Shown: in pieces, positions 1 to 7,781 of the stretch | How the letters are laid out: the number at the start of each line of letters is the position of its first letter | How positions within the stretch are numbered: position 1 is the first letter of the stretch | Origin: RGIG5327 sp045612485 | GTDB lineage: Bacteria; Verrucomicrobiota; Lentisphaeria; Victivallales; UBA1829 | DNA length: 20,277 nt | Assembly (NCBI GenBank): GCA_045612485.1 | Contig: JAZKZE010000153.1 | Location: 1 to 20,277, forward strand | Direction of reading: 5' to 3' | Position numbers and translations under genes: made by a program | The notes under the pieces: generated by a model | What the model was told of the DNA's origin: nothing | Seen by the model: only the letters and a program-made list of their open reading frames with translations | Databases searched by the model: none

Positions 1-100
1 GCTCACAATTCCTTGTGAGCGTCCGCAAGGCGATTGCCCTGCGGTTCATTCGCACATCCACTGCGCGCTCGGCGGCAACCGCCTCGCCTGGCAACCGAAC
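1..100. other. GC-rich, hairpin-rich segment of unknown nature
   Basis: This stretch is visibly richer in G+C than the AT-rich DNA that follows. It contains an exact 8-bp inverted repeat (GCTCACAA at 1-8, TTGTGAGC at 13-20), a 9-bp inverted repeat with one mismatch (23-31 against 36-44), a short hairpin (GGCGG 71-75 with CCGCC 79-83), and a direct repeat GGCAACCG (74-81, 90-97). One plus frame is open from position 3 to a TGA at 117-119, and one minus frame is open throughout, but neither resembles a family I know. It could be the edge of a dispersed repeat, a structured RNA, or the end of an upstream gene. The window begins inside it. Confidence 0.35.
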
Positions 101-177
101 ATTTCTCTTTTTTCCATGATTTTATGGGACAGCTGTGAAAAATATAAAAAAAAATTTTCCTGCGGCTCTTTTGAATA

Positions 178-206
178 TTGAAAATATCGGGATCTCTGTG
201 TAAATT
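178..206 (+). promoter_or_regulatory. predicted hisF promoter
   Basis: TTGAAA (178-183) and TAAATT (201-206) are separated by 17 bp, with TGTG directly before the -10 box. Transcription would start near 213, giving a leader of about 45 nt before hisF. The same two hexamers with the same spacing occur before the oxidoreductase gene at 5453. Confidence 0.5.
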
Positions 207-259
207 ATATAGAAGTTACAAGAAAAGTCATCCAACAGAATTTCAAGGAGAAGATGAAG

Positions 260-1024
260 ATGGAAAAAGAAGTTGTGATCATGCCCTGTCTTGACATGCA
301 GAACGGTCGTGTTGTCAAAGGTGTACACTTTGTGGATATTGCTGATGCCGGAGATCCGGTGGAATGTGCAAAGGCCTACTGTCAGGCAGGTGCCGATGAA
401 CTCGCTCTCCTGGATATTACCGCAACGGTGGAAAACAGAGGAACTCTTCTGGATGTAGTGAAAAGAGTTTCTGAAGTCTGTACAGTTCCCTTTACTGTGG
501 GCGGCGGTATTTCCGATGTGAAAAGTGCCGGAGCTGTTCTTGCCGCCGGAGCCGATAAGGTATCGGTTTCCAGTGCTGCTTTCCGTAAGAAAGAGATCAT
601 TCCCGCTATGATCCGGGAATTCGGTGCCGATGCGGTCACCGTTGCCATTGATGTGGATGTGAATAAAGCTCTTCCCTCCGGATATGAAGTATATATCGAC
701 GGCGGCCGTACCGCTACCGGTAAAGATGCTCTGGAATGGGCTAAGGAAGTGGATGATATGGGCGTAAAAGTGATCCTGCCCACAAGCAAAGCCGGGGATG
801 GAGCTAAAACCGGTTATGATCTTCCTGTGATCAAAGCCATGGCGGATGTTTGCAAGGCTTCCATCGTTGCTTCCGGCGGCGCAGGAAAAATGGAACACTT
901 CCTGGAAGCGGTTCAGGCGGGAGCCAATGTGCTTCTTGCTGCATCCGTTTTCCATTTCCACATGATCGATATTCCAGAACTCAAGAAATATCTTGCCGCC
1001 AACGGTGTGAAGGTCAGACTTTGA
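260..1024 (+). CDS. hisF: Imidazole glycerol phosphate synthase, cyclase subunit HisF
   Basis: HisF is the cyclase half of IGP synthase. With the glutaminase HisH it converts PRFAR and ammonia to imidazole glycerol phosphate and AICAR in histidine synthesis. The protein is a (beta-alpha)8 barrel of 254 residues, the usual length. Catalytic aspartates are visible: D12 in the N-terminal MPCLD motif and D131 in VAID. The barrel motifs PFTVGGGI (about 77-84), ASGGAG (204-209) and AASVFHF (227-233) are all present. The family's S-x-D-x-D-G-T loop reads TSKAGDGAK here, so its first Asp and its Thr are replaced while D180-G181 remain. The first ATG is at 254, but AAGGAG (245-250) is only 3 nt from it and 9 nt from the ATG at 260, so 260 is preferred. 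No other his gene is in the window. Confidence 0.93.
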   Translation: MEKEVVIMPCLDMQNGRVVKGVHFVDIADAGDPVECAKAYCQAGADELALLDITATVENRGTLLDVVKRVSEVCTVPFTVGGGISDVKSAGAVLAAGADKVSVSSAAFRKKEIIPAMIREFGADAVTVAIDVDVNKALPSGYEVYIDGGRTATGKDALEWAKEVDDMGVKVILPTSKAGDGAKTGYDLPVIKAMADVCKASIVASGGAGKMEHFLEAVQAGANVLLAASVFHFHMIDIPELKKYLAANGVKVRL

Positions 1025-1075
1025 TCAGATGACCGTCCCCGTGAAAACGTACGGGATAAAACATTTGTCCTGATA

Positions 1076-1106
1076 AAAATGCTGTTGAAAGACAGCATTT
1101 TTTTTT
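1076..1106 (+). terminator. Intrinsic terminator after hisF
   Basis: AAAATGCTGT (1076-1085) pairs with ACAGCATTTT (1092-1101) around a 6-nt loop and runs into nine T residues (1098-1106). It lies about 50 bp past the hisF stop. The A-rich left flank could also help stop the converging uvrB transcript, although that gene ends 270 bp away. Confidence 0.9.
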
Positions 1107-1124
1107 ACAGCAGGGCGAAAACGC

Positions 1125-1313
1125 ATGAAAAGAACCAGCTCCATTTTGTCTGCAATTTTACTGTTTTCAGGTTCCCGCCCGGGCTTTTGACGCAGTGCCG
1201 GGGGTGTTACCGGTTTACCATGTGAATTATTTTTTGCTGAACTTCAACCAATATGGCTTGCTTCCGGTCATGCCACTTTTTAATTGATCCGCAGGACGGC
1301 TGGAACAGACATT
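1125..1313 (+). pseudogene. Decayed fragment of a secreted protein (unrecognised)
   Basis: An ATG at 1125 opens a signal-peptide-like stretch (MKRTSSILSAILLFSGS) that hits a stop after about 21 codons. Shifting frame near 1177 gives a natural continuation, ARAFDAVPGVLPVYHVNYF and onward, through NFNQYGLLPVMPLFN, until a TGA at 1285-1287. Shifting once more from 1286 gives DPQDGWNRH before another stop. Joined together these read like the N-terminus of an exported protein with an AxA-type cleavage site, broken by two frame changes. I cannot name the parent family. The rest of 1025-1373 holds only the hisF terminator. Chance openness of short frames is a real alternative. Confidence 0.35.
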
Positions 1314-1373
1314 GACGGAAAGGTGCCGGAATAAAGATACTGCGGAAAGCTCCTGTAAGTTTCTCATAATACC

Positions 1374-3521
1374 TTAACTGTTTTTCAGTTTCTCTTCCAG
1401 AGCTTTTTCAGCAGCTTTCAAACGGTCCCGCAGCTGGGCGGCACGTTCAAATTCCAAGGCTTCTGCCGCGGCAAGCATTTCTGTTTCCAGAGCTGTAATG
1501 ACCTGTTGGGGATCCAGACCCTCCCAGTTGTCCAGCGGGGAGCTTTGTGTGATTTTTCCTCTGGCAATACGTTTGGTGCCGGATTTTTTATCCTCTTTCA
1601 TACCGTATTGCGCATGAGGTTCGGCAATACCGAAGGCTGAACGGAAAATATCTTCACTTTTCCCTGCTTCCTTATAGGAATACTGACTTTTTGCATTGGA
1701 GGCATTTTCGCCTTCCCGGCTGATGAGTCCTAATACATCTGTGATCGTTTCCCTCTGGGATTTGACGATGGTTTTGGGGGTTATGCCGTGTTTTTCATTA
1801 TATTCCTGCTGTTTTTTCCGCCGTTCCTCTGTGGTTTTTATCACAACTTTCATGCTGTCTGTGATCCGGTCGGCGTAGAAAATGACTTTTCCTTCCGCAT
1901 TTCTTGCTGCACGCCCTGCCACCTGTGTGAGGGAACGGGTGGAACGCAGAAAACCTTCCTTGTCTGCATCGAGAATGGCAACAAGTTTGATTTCCGGCAT
2001 ATCAATGCCCTCTCTCATAAGGTTGATGCCGATGATACAGTCAAATTCCCCTTTCCGCAGTTCGGAAAGAAGTTTCACCCGTTCGATCACATCAATATCC
2101 GAATGGAGATATTTGACCTTCAAGCCCAGATCACAGAGATAATCAGACAATCTTTCCGCACTCTTCTTTGTAAGTGTGGCTACCAGTGTCCTTCCGCCGG
2201 ATTCGGTACATTTGCGTATCTCTTCCATAACATCATCGATCTGATTGGAAAGGGGACGCACCTCAATGGGCGGATCAAGCAAACCTGTGGGACGTACCAC
2301 CTGTTCCACAACTCTTCCTTCCGAAAGATCCAGTTCAAATTGTCCCGGTGTGGCGGAAACAAAGATCACATCACCGATAAGCTCCATAAACTCCTCAAAG
2401 GTGAGGGGGCGGTTATCCAATGCCGAAGGCAGACGGAACCCGTAATCCACCAATACCTGTTTCCTGCTGCGGTCTGCTTTATACATCGCCTGCAGCTGGG
2501 GAATGGTCACATGAGATTCATCAATGATGGTGAGAAATCCTTCGGGGTAAAAATCCAGCAGACAGTAGGGACGGGAACCGGGGGCGCGGCCGGCAAGATG
2601 CCGGGAATAGTTTTCGATGCCCTGACAGTAACCGATCTCCCGCATCATTTCCACATCATAATTGACTCTCTGGTAAAGCCGCTGGGCTTCCACAAGTTTT
2701 CCCTGTTTTTCAAAATTGTGGACACACTCTTTCATCTCCTCAAGGATATTGCCGATGGCAAGTTCGATCTTTTCCTGGGACATAATAAAGTGTTTCGGCG
2801 GAAATATGACTGCATTGGACGGGCGGGATTTGACTTTGCCCGTGATCAGTTCACACCGGGAAAGGGAATCAATGGTATCCCCCCAGAATTCCACTCTTAC
2901 AAATTCCTCCCTGTGGGCAAGAAAAATATCCACCACATCCCCCCGGACCCGGAACTGGCCCCGTTCCGGAGCGGTATCGTTGCGTTCAAACTGCATCTCC
3001 ACAAGTTTATGCAGCAATTCTGTGCGGGAAATATCCTGACCGGCTTTCAGTTCCACGGACATCTCCTGATAGTCTTCTCTTGCCGTCAAACCGTAAATAC
3101 TGGAAACACTTGCCACCGTAAGCACATCCTGCCGCTCCAGCAATGAAACTGTCGCGGAAAGACGTAATCTTTCGATATTGTCATTGATCCCGCAGTCCTT
3201 GGCAATATAAGTATCGGTCTGGGGAATATAGGATTCCGGCAGATAATAGTCATAATAACTGATGAAATACTCTACCGCATTGGCTGGAAGAAAGGCTTTG
3301 AACTCGCTGTAAAGCTGGGCAGCAAGGGTTTTATTGTGGGAGAGGAGAAGAACCGGGCGTTTTACGGTGGCAAGAAGATTGGCAAGAGTAAAGGTCTTGC
3401 CGGAACCCGTTACCCCCAGAAGTGTCTGGAAGCGGCGTTTTTCCTTCAGCCCCTGTACCAGTTCTGCGATAGCTTTGGGCTGATCCCCGGCAGGTTTGTA
3501 TTCAGAAAAAACATGAAACAT
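1374..3521 (-). CDS. uvrB: UvrABC excinuclease subunit B (UvrB)
   Basis: UvrB is the damage-verifying helicase-like subunit of nucleotide excision repair. It is loaded by UvrA and recruits UvrC for incision. Seen in order: Walker A GVTGSGKT (36-43), the DNA-separating beta-hairpin region YYDYYLPESYIPQTDTY (89-105), the DESH Walker B box (334-337), the helicase motif SATPGQFEL, the GINLMREGIDMPE and GRAARN motifs, and a C-terminal UVR domain (about 675-710) that contacts UvrC. At 715 residues it is some 40 longer than typical UvrB. The extra length lies in the linker before the UVR domain (about 620-670), which is rich in Lys, Ser and Gly. The ATG is preceded by GAGGAG with good spacing. A terminator-like hairpin ends just 15 nt upstream of the start codon. 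uvrA is not in the window. Confidence 0.97.
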   Translation of the reverse strand: MFHVFSEYKPAGDQPKAIAELVQGLKEKRRFQTLLGVTGSGKTFTLANLLATVKRPVLLLSHNKTLAAQLYSEFKAFLPANAVEYFISYYDYYLPESYIPQTDTYIAKDCGINDNIERLRLSATVSLLERQDVLTVASVSSIYGLTAREDYQEMSVELKAGQDISRTELLHKLVEMQFERNDTAPERGQFRVRGDVVDIFLAHREEFVRVEFWGDTIDSLSRCELITGKVKSRPSNAVIFPPKHFIMSQEKIELAIGNILEEMKECVHNFEKQGKLVEAQRLYQRVNYDVEMMREIGYCQGIENYSRHLAGRAPGSRPYCLLDFYPEGFLTIIDESHVTIPQLQAMYKADRSRKQVLVDYGFRLPSALDNRPLTFEEFMELIGDVIFVSATPGQFELDLSEGRVVEQVVRPTGLLDPPIEVRPLSNQIDDVMEEIRKCTESGGRTLVATLTKKSAERLSDYLCDLGLKVKYLHSDIDVIERVKLLSELRKGEFDCIIGINLMREGIDMPEIKLVAILDADKEGFLRSTRSLTQVAGRAARNAEGKVIFYADRITDSMKVVIKTTEERRKKQQEYNEKHGITPKTIVKSQRETITDVLGLISREGENASNAKSQYSYKEAGKSEDIFRSAFGIAEPHAQYGMKEDKKSGTKRIARGKITQSSPLDNWEGLDPQQVITALETEMLAAAEALEFERAAQLRDRLKAAEKALEEKLKNS

Positions 3522-3535
3522 CTTTTGTTCTCCTC

Positions 3536-3573
3536 AAAAAAATTCCGGCAGACCAGAACCTGATATGCCGGAA
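3536..3573 (-). terminator. Terminator hairpin abutting the uvrB ribosome binding site
   Basis: Read on the minus strand, TTCCGGCA (3573-3566) pairs with TGCCGGAA (3550-3543). The loop contains a further CAG-gtt-CTG pairing, and seven T residues follow (3542-3536). This is a normal intrinsic terminator for the acyl-CoA ligase gene that ends at 3595. The uvrB Shine-Dalgarno sequence begins right after the T-run, leaving no room for a promoter between them, so uvrB transcripts must pass through this hairpin. Confidence 0.8.
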
Positions 3574-3594
3574 ATACTCAAGCAAATAACGGTC

Positions 3595-5235
3595 TCACCG
3601 GATCTCGTTCTGCTGTGCCACAAGCTGATCCGCTCCGTAAAGTTTCCGCAGTTTTGGTTTCTCGATCTTTCCTGTGGGATTGCGGGGCACCTGGGCAAAA
3701 ATGATTTTTCTGGGCCGCTGGTATCGGGGCAGACTCTGGCAGAATGTATTGACCTCTTCTTCCGTAAGAACTGCTCCTTCCTTCACCTGGATGATGGCTG
3801 CGGCGATCTCTCCCAGACGGGCGTCCGGCAGACCGATGACCGCTACATCGTTGATGGCATCATGTTTCCGCAGATAATCTTCGATCTGTACAGGATAGAG
3901 ATTCTCCCCGCCGGTGATGATCACATCTTTTTTCCGGTCAACAAGATAGATGAATCCATCTTCCGATTCCTTTGCCATATCTCCGGTAAACAGCCAGCCG
4001 TCATCGGAAAGGACTTCCCGGGTGGCTTTTTCATCTTTATGGTAACGGAGCATGATTCCGGCTCCCTTGAGGGCAAGTTCCCCTACTTCTCCTCTGGGGA
4101 CTTCATTGCGTTTTTCATCCACGATCCGGGTCTGCCAGCCGTAACCGGCAACTCCGATGGCTCCCACATGATCAATATTCTCCACTCCAAGATGCACTGC
4201 ACCCGGCCCGATGGATTCGCTCAGTCCATAGTTTGTATCGTACAGGTGATGGGGAAATACCTTTTTCCAGCGTTTGATCAGACTGGGCGGTACAGGCTGT
4301 GCGCCGATATGCATGAGTTTCCACTGGTCAAGCTGATATTCCTCCAGTTTGATTTCGCCCCGGTCGATGGCATCCAGGATATCCTGCGCCCAGGGAACAA
4401 GGAGCCAGACGACCGTACATTTTTCCTCGGAAATTGCTCTTACGATCCATTCCGGTTTGATCCCTTTGAGAAGAACCGCTTTACCGCCCACAAGAAAACT
4501 GCCGAACCAGTGCATCTTTGCCCCGGTGTGATAGAGAGGCGGAATACAGAGGAATGTATCCTCTTTTGTCTGACCGTGATGTTTCTGTTCCACGATGGCA
4601 GCGTGCATCAGACTGCGGTGGGCGTGTACGATGGCTTTCGGGAAACCGGTGGTTCCGGAAGAAAAGTAAATGGCGGCTTCATCGTAATCGGAAAGGGGAA
4701 TTGCCGGGGATTTGTCGGAACAGCAGGAAACAAGTCTGTGATAGGATTCTGCAAATGTGGGGCAGTCTTCCCCCACATAAATGAGAGTTTTCACGTCAGG
4801 GATCCTGTCACAGATCGCCTCAATTCTTCCCACAAAGGAAGAACCGAATACCAGAACCTCTGCATCGGCAAGTTCCAGACAGTATTTGATCTCATCAGAT
4901 GAATAACGGAAATTGAGGGGTACTGCCATTGCCCCGCTTTTGAGTACACCGAAATAAATGGGCAGCCATTCCAGGCAGTTCATCAGAAGAATGGCAACTT
5001 TCTTGCCTTTACCGATCCCTTTGGCAAGCAGAAGATTTGCCATTCTGTTGGCTTTTTTGTCAAATTCCCCCCAGGTGATCTCTGAACGGAAGGACGTGGC
5101 AGGCAGGGACTCTATGAGGGAATACTCCTTCCAGGTGGTATGTCTGTTTTCCAGTTCCTGCGGATTGATCTCCACAAGAGCAACATCATTTTCATATTTT
5201 GCAGCATTCTGTTCAAGAATTTCGGTAATAGGCAT
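3595..5235 (-). CDS. AMP-dependent acyl-CoA synthetase/ligase (class I adenylate-forming)
   Basis: Members of this family activate a carboxylic acid with ATP and then transfer the acyl group to CoA. The 546 residues carry the standard core motifs: P-loop SSGTTGFPK (192-200), YGLSE (336-340), GWLFTGD (413-419), the hinge DRKKD (433-437) followed by GGENLYPVQIE, and the C-terminal catalytic lysine K523 in NPTGKIEK. No signal peptide or membrane segment is seen, so it should be cytosolic. The overall pattern fits medium/long-chain or aromatic acid CoA ligases. The substrate cannot be read from the sequence, and no fatty-acid or side-chain oxidation genes adjoin it. The start ATG has GGGAG about 7 nt upstream. 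It lies upstream of uvrB on the same strand but is separated from it by a strong terminator. Confidence 0.9.
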   Translation of the reverse strand: MPITEILEQNAAKYENDVALVEINPQELENRHTTWKEYSLIESLPATSFRSEITWGEFDKKANRMANLLLAKGIGKGKKVAILLMNCLEWLPIYFGVLKSGAMAVPLNFRYSSDEIKYCLELADAEVLVFGSSFVGRIEAICDRIPDVKTLIYVGEDCPTFAESYHRLVSCCSDKSPAIPLSDYDEAAIYFSSGTTGFPKAIVHAHRSLMHAAIVEQKHHGQTKEDTFLCIPPLYHTGAKMHWFGSFLVGGKAVLLKGIKPEWIVRAISEEKCTVVWLLVPWAQDILDAIDRGEIKLEEYQLDQWKLMHIGAQPVPPSLIKRWKKVFPHHLYDTNYGLSESIGPGAVHLGVENIDHVGAIGVAGYGWQTRIVDEKRNEVPRGEVGELALKGAGIMLRYHKDEKATREVLSDDGWLFTGDMAKESEDGFIYLVDRKKDVIITGGENLYPVQIEDYLRKHDAINDVAVIGLPDARLGEIAAAIIQVKEGAVLTEEEVNTFCQSLPRYQRPRKIIFAQVPRNPTGKIEKPKLRKLYGADQLVAQQNEIR

Positions 5236-5271
5236 TTCTTGCTCCCGGTTGTTGGTTTTCTGTTTTCCCGT

Positions 5272-5299
5272 AATATAGCACAGGGTTTACTGATTACAA
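5272..5299 (-). promoter_or_regulatory. predicted promoter of the acyl-CoA ligase gene
   Basis: On the minus strand TTGTAA (5299-5294) and TATATT (5277-5272) are 16 bp apart, about 37 bp upstream of the ligase start codon. The region is AT-rich and lies between divergent genes. Confidence 0.45.
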
Positions 5300-5371
5300 T
5301 ACATCTTTCCCTAAAATATAACAAAAAAGACCTTTATCATGTCAAAAAAGGTTATTTATTGTTTATCAGCC

Positions 5372-5400
5372 TTGAAAAACTCTTTTTTCCGGGGTAAATT
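5372..5400 (+). promoter_or_regulatory. predicted promoter of the Gfo/Idh-isomerase operon
   Basis: TTGAAA (5372-5377), 17 bp, TAAATT (5395-5400). Transcription would begin near 5407, leaving a leader of about 45 nt before the ATG at 5453. The hexamers and spacing match the predicted hisF promoter exactly. Confidence 0.5.
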
Positions 5401-5452
5401 ATTTTGTAAGAAATTTTACCATATCCATCATAAAAACATAAAGGAATATAAA

Positions 5453-6619
5453 ATGGAGAAGTTCCGTCTTGCGATTATCGGTACTGGTGTGATGGGCAGC
5501 GGTCATGTCCGGTTCATCAGTGAATTGGAAAACTGCAGTATCACAGCTTTATGCGATACTGATCCTGCCAAACTGGAAAGACACAGAAAACTGGAAAATT
5601 GTGCTTTCTTCACTTCCGATGATGAGTTTTTCGCCAACAGTCATCTGTATGATGGTGTTCTTATTGCCACACCGCATTACGATCATGTCCCCCTTGCCAT
5701 CCGTGCAGTGGAACTTGGCAAACACATCATTGTGGAAAAACCCGTTGCCGTACAGAAATCGGAAGCACAGAGACTCATCGACACATTGAAGAAACATCCG
5801 GAAGTGAAAGCTGCCGCCATGTTCTGTCTGCGTCAGATCGAAGCGCATAAAAAGATCAAACATCTTATCGACTCCGGGGAACTTGGGGAACTGCGCCGTG
5901 TCAACTGGATCATCACCAACTGGTTCCGTACCCAGTTCTATTACAATTCCGGTGCATGGCGTGCCAGCTGGAGAGGCGAAGGCGGAGGCGCATTGCTCAA
6001 TCAGTGTCCTCATCAGCTTGACCTTATGCAGTGGTTTTTCGGTATGCCTTCCAAAATCACCGCCCACATGAGTTTCGGCAAGTATCACGATATCGAAGTG
6101 GAAGATGATGTGACCGCTTTCCTGGAATATCCCAACGGTGCTACCGGGGTCTTTATTACATCCACCGGGGAGTTTCCCGGGACGAACCGTCTGGAAATCA
6201 CCGGGGAAAGAGGGAAAGTCGTATATGAAGACGGTAAGATTATTTTCACCCGCAATGAAACGGGAATGACAGAACACTCCCTTACCACCAGTGAAAAATT
6301 TGCCGGTCCCGCCATCTGGAATGTGGAGATCCCCGCCGCCTCTGCCAACAGTCACATGCACAGGGATATTATTGAAAACCTTGTCAATGCCGTACAGAAA
6401 GGTGACAAACTTATCGCCGGTGCGGAAGAAGGGATCAACGGTCTGGAACTTTCCAACGCCATGCTTCTTTCCCAGCTGGAAGGCCGTACCATTGAACTGC
6501 CCATAGATGCCGCTCTTTTTGACAAACATCTTCAGAAGCTGATCGACTCCTCCCGTTATCAGAAAACCGTTGCGGAAGATGTGGAAAAAGGAGATCTGGG
6601 ATCTTCTTTCAGCAAGTAA
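5453..6619 (+). CDS. Gfo/Idh/MocA family oxidoreductase
   Basis: NAD(P)-dependent sugar or cyclitol dehydrogenases form this family. The 388-residue protein begins with a Rossmann fold (LAIIGTGVMGSGH, dinucleotide loop at 10-15) and carries the EKP motif at 95-97, where the lysine is catalytic. The substrate-domain motif follows as GGGALLNQCPHQLDL (177-191), with H187 and D190 in the expected places. The Asp common at the first position of that motif is N183 here. No export signal is present. The frame stays open upstream to an ATG at 5339, but AAGGA (5441-5445) precedes the ATG at 5453 and the Rossmann strand starts immediately after it, so 5453 is chosen. The next gene starts 25 nt downstream and should be co-transcribed. 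Substrate unknown; oxidation of a sugar hydroxyl to a keto group is the usual reaction. Confidence 0.92.
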   Translation: MEKFRLAIIGTGVMGSGHVRFISELENCSITALCDTDPAKLERHRKLENCAFFTSDDEFFANSHLYDGVLIATPHYDHVPLAIRAVELGKHIIVEKPVAVQKSEAQRLIDTLKKHPEVKAAAMFCLRQIEAHKKIKHLIDSGELGELRRVNWIITNWFRTQFYYNSGAWRASWRGEGGGALLNQCPHQLDLMQWFFGMPSKITAHMSFGKYHDIEVEDDVTAFLEYPNGATGVFITSTGEFPGTNRLEITGERGKVVYEDGKIIFTRNETGMTEHSLTTSEKFAGPAIWNVEIPAASANSHMHRDIIENLVNAVQKGDKLIAGAEEGINGLELSNAMLLSQLEGRTIELPIDAALFDKHLQKLIDSSRYQKTVAEDVEKGDLGSSFSK

Positions 6620-6644
6620 GAAACAATAATTCAGGAGAATAAAA

Positions 6645-7571
6645 ATGTTTTATACAGGTTTTGCAGATGAAGCGGCAAACAGTCTGGAAAGACAGCTGGA
6701 AGCCACAAAAGCATTGGGTTGGAAACATATCGAAGTAAGAATGATCGACCGTATCTTTCTGGGAAAAATGACGGATGAACAGTTCGATAAAGTCCTTGAA
6801 ACAATGAGTAATACGGATGTTACTTTCAACTGCTACGGCAGCGGTGTCGCCAACTGGAACTGCCCCCCGCTGGATGAAGAAGCCTATCAGGCAACCAAAA
6901 AAGAGCTGCTTGTTTCCATTCCCCGTATGCAGAAACTGGGGATCAAACAGTTGCGCGGAATGAGTTTCAAAGTGGATCCCAGAGAAAGAGTGGACAGTCC
7001 CGAACAGGAAAGATTCATCTTTGACAAGGTGAATGAGCTTGTATCCATCTGCAAGGATGCGGGGATCGTTTACGGACATGAAAACTGTATGAACTACGGT
7101 GGACAGTCCTGGTTCCACGCTTGTAAACTGCTGGATCATGTGAAACATGACAACTTTATGTTCATTTTCGATACCGGTAACCCCACCTTCCTTCAGAGCC
7201 GTATGGGACTTCCTCCTTATGATGTGCAGAATGCCTGGGAATTCTATACGCATGTACGGGAACGCATCGGCTATGTCCATATCAAGGATTCTGTCACAAA
7301 ACTCAATGAAGACGGCAGTGTGAAAGAACGGGAATTTACCTATGCCGGCGACGGACACGGTTTTGTGCCGGAGATCCTTACCGACCTCTTCAAACGGGGC
7401 TATGACGGTGGATTCTCCATGGAACCCCATATCCAGAGCGTGTTCCATGAAGGGGATGATACCAATGATGAAGCTCTCAAAGAACAGAGAAAATTTGAGA
7501 CCTATATCGAATACGGTAAACGGTTTGAGGCACTTGTAGCTAAATGTAAAGCTGCTGCAGCTGCAAAATAA
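6645..7571 (+). CDS. Sugar phosphate isomerase/epimerase-like TIM-barrel protein
   Basis: This 308-residue protein belongs to the xylose-isomerase-like/AP-endonuclease 2 TIM-barrel superfamily, which includes sugar epimerases, inosose dehydratases and keto-sugar lyases. The usual metal-binding set is visible: E146 (GHEN), D176 (FDTGN), H212 (VHIKD) and E260 (SMEPH). The start has GGAG about 8 nt upstream. There is no signal peptide, and the tail is rich in Ala and Lys. It follows the Gfo/Idh/MocA gene by 25 nt and the pair ends at a strong terminator. Such pairs commonly act in sequence, with oxidation of a sugar or glycoside followed by isomerisation, epimerisation or elimination. The pairing supports a two-step catabolic role (inference); the sugar itself is not identifiable. 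Confidence 0.88.
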   Translation: MFYTGFADEAANSLERQLEATKALGWKHIEVRMIDRIFLGKMTDEQFDKVLETMSNTDVTFNCYGSGVANWNCPPLDEEAYQATKKELLVSIPRMQKLGIKQLRGMSFKVDPRERVDSPEQERFIFDKVNELVSICKDAGIVYGHENCMNYGGQSWFHACKLLDHVKHDNFMFIFDTGNPTFLQSRMGLPPYDVQNAWEFYTHVRERIGYVHIKDSVTKLNEDGSVKEREFTYAGDGHGFVPEILTDLFKRGYDGGFSMEPHIQSVFHEGDDTNDEALKEQRKFETYIEYGKRFEALVAKCKAAAAAK

Positions 7572-7591
7572 GCCGTTTTTTCAGAATAAAC

Positions 7592-7637
7592 AGCCGCTTT
7601 GTTTCTTCGACATGAAGAGAAAAAGCGGCTTTGTTTT
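7592..7637 (+). terminator. Intrinsic terminator closing the sugar operon
   Basis: AGCCGCTTT (7592-7600) pairs with AAAGCGGCT (7622-7630). The stem is extended by TCTTC (7604-7608) with GAAGA (7614-7618), and TTGTTTT follows. The gene before it ends at 7571. Confidence 0.8.
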
Positions 7638-7682
7638 GGAGAAAGCGCCGGTTCCGGCTGCTGAAAAAAATTAGCGGCAGAC

Positions 7683-7766
7683 TTGATTTTTGAAGTAGTT
7701 GTGTTATATTTATCGCAATGTGAGATGGTTAAATAGAATTGTCATCTGTAAATAATCCTGTATATT
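7683..7766 (+). promoter_or_regulatory. Two candidate promoters upstream of the pseudopilin gene
   Basis: The first candidate is TTGATT (7683-7688), 16 bp, TATATT (7705-7710). The second is TTGTCA (7739-7744), 16 bp, TATATT (7761-7766). Either would give a long leader (about 180 or 125 nt). The second places the palindrome at 7782-7803 just downstream of its start site. I see no other structure in the remaining leader apart from an A-rich tract before the ribosome binding site. Confidence 0.4.
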
Positions 7767-7781
7767 TTCTGCCGCAGGAGT

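Noticed and set aside
1..119. Plus-strand open frame ending at 117-119 as the tail of a gene
   Set aside because: Only about 38 codons are visible, with no recognisable similarity, in a sequence dominated by inverted repeats. It is kept only as part of the unexplained segment.
3565..4902. Open frame of 445 codons antisense to the acyl-CoA ligase
   Set aside because: The sense strand carries all adenylate-forming motifs. The antisense product has no family features and its start lies in the terminator hairpin.
5339..5452. Upstream in-frame ATG for the first Gfo/Idh/MocA gene
   Set aside because: The 38 extra residues come before the Rossmann strand, overlap the predicted promoter, and have no ribosome binding site. 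AAGGA favours 5453.
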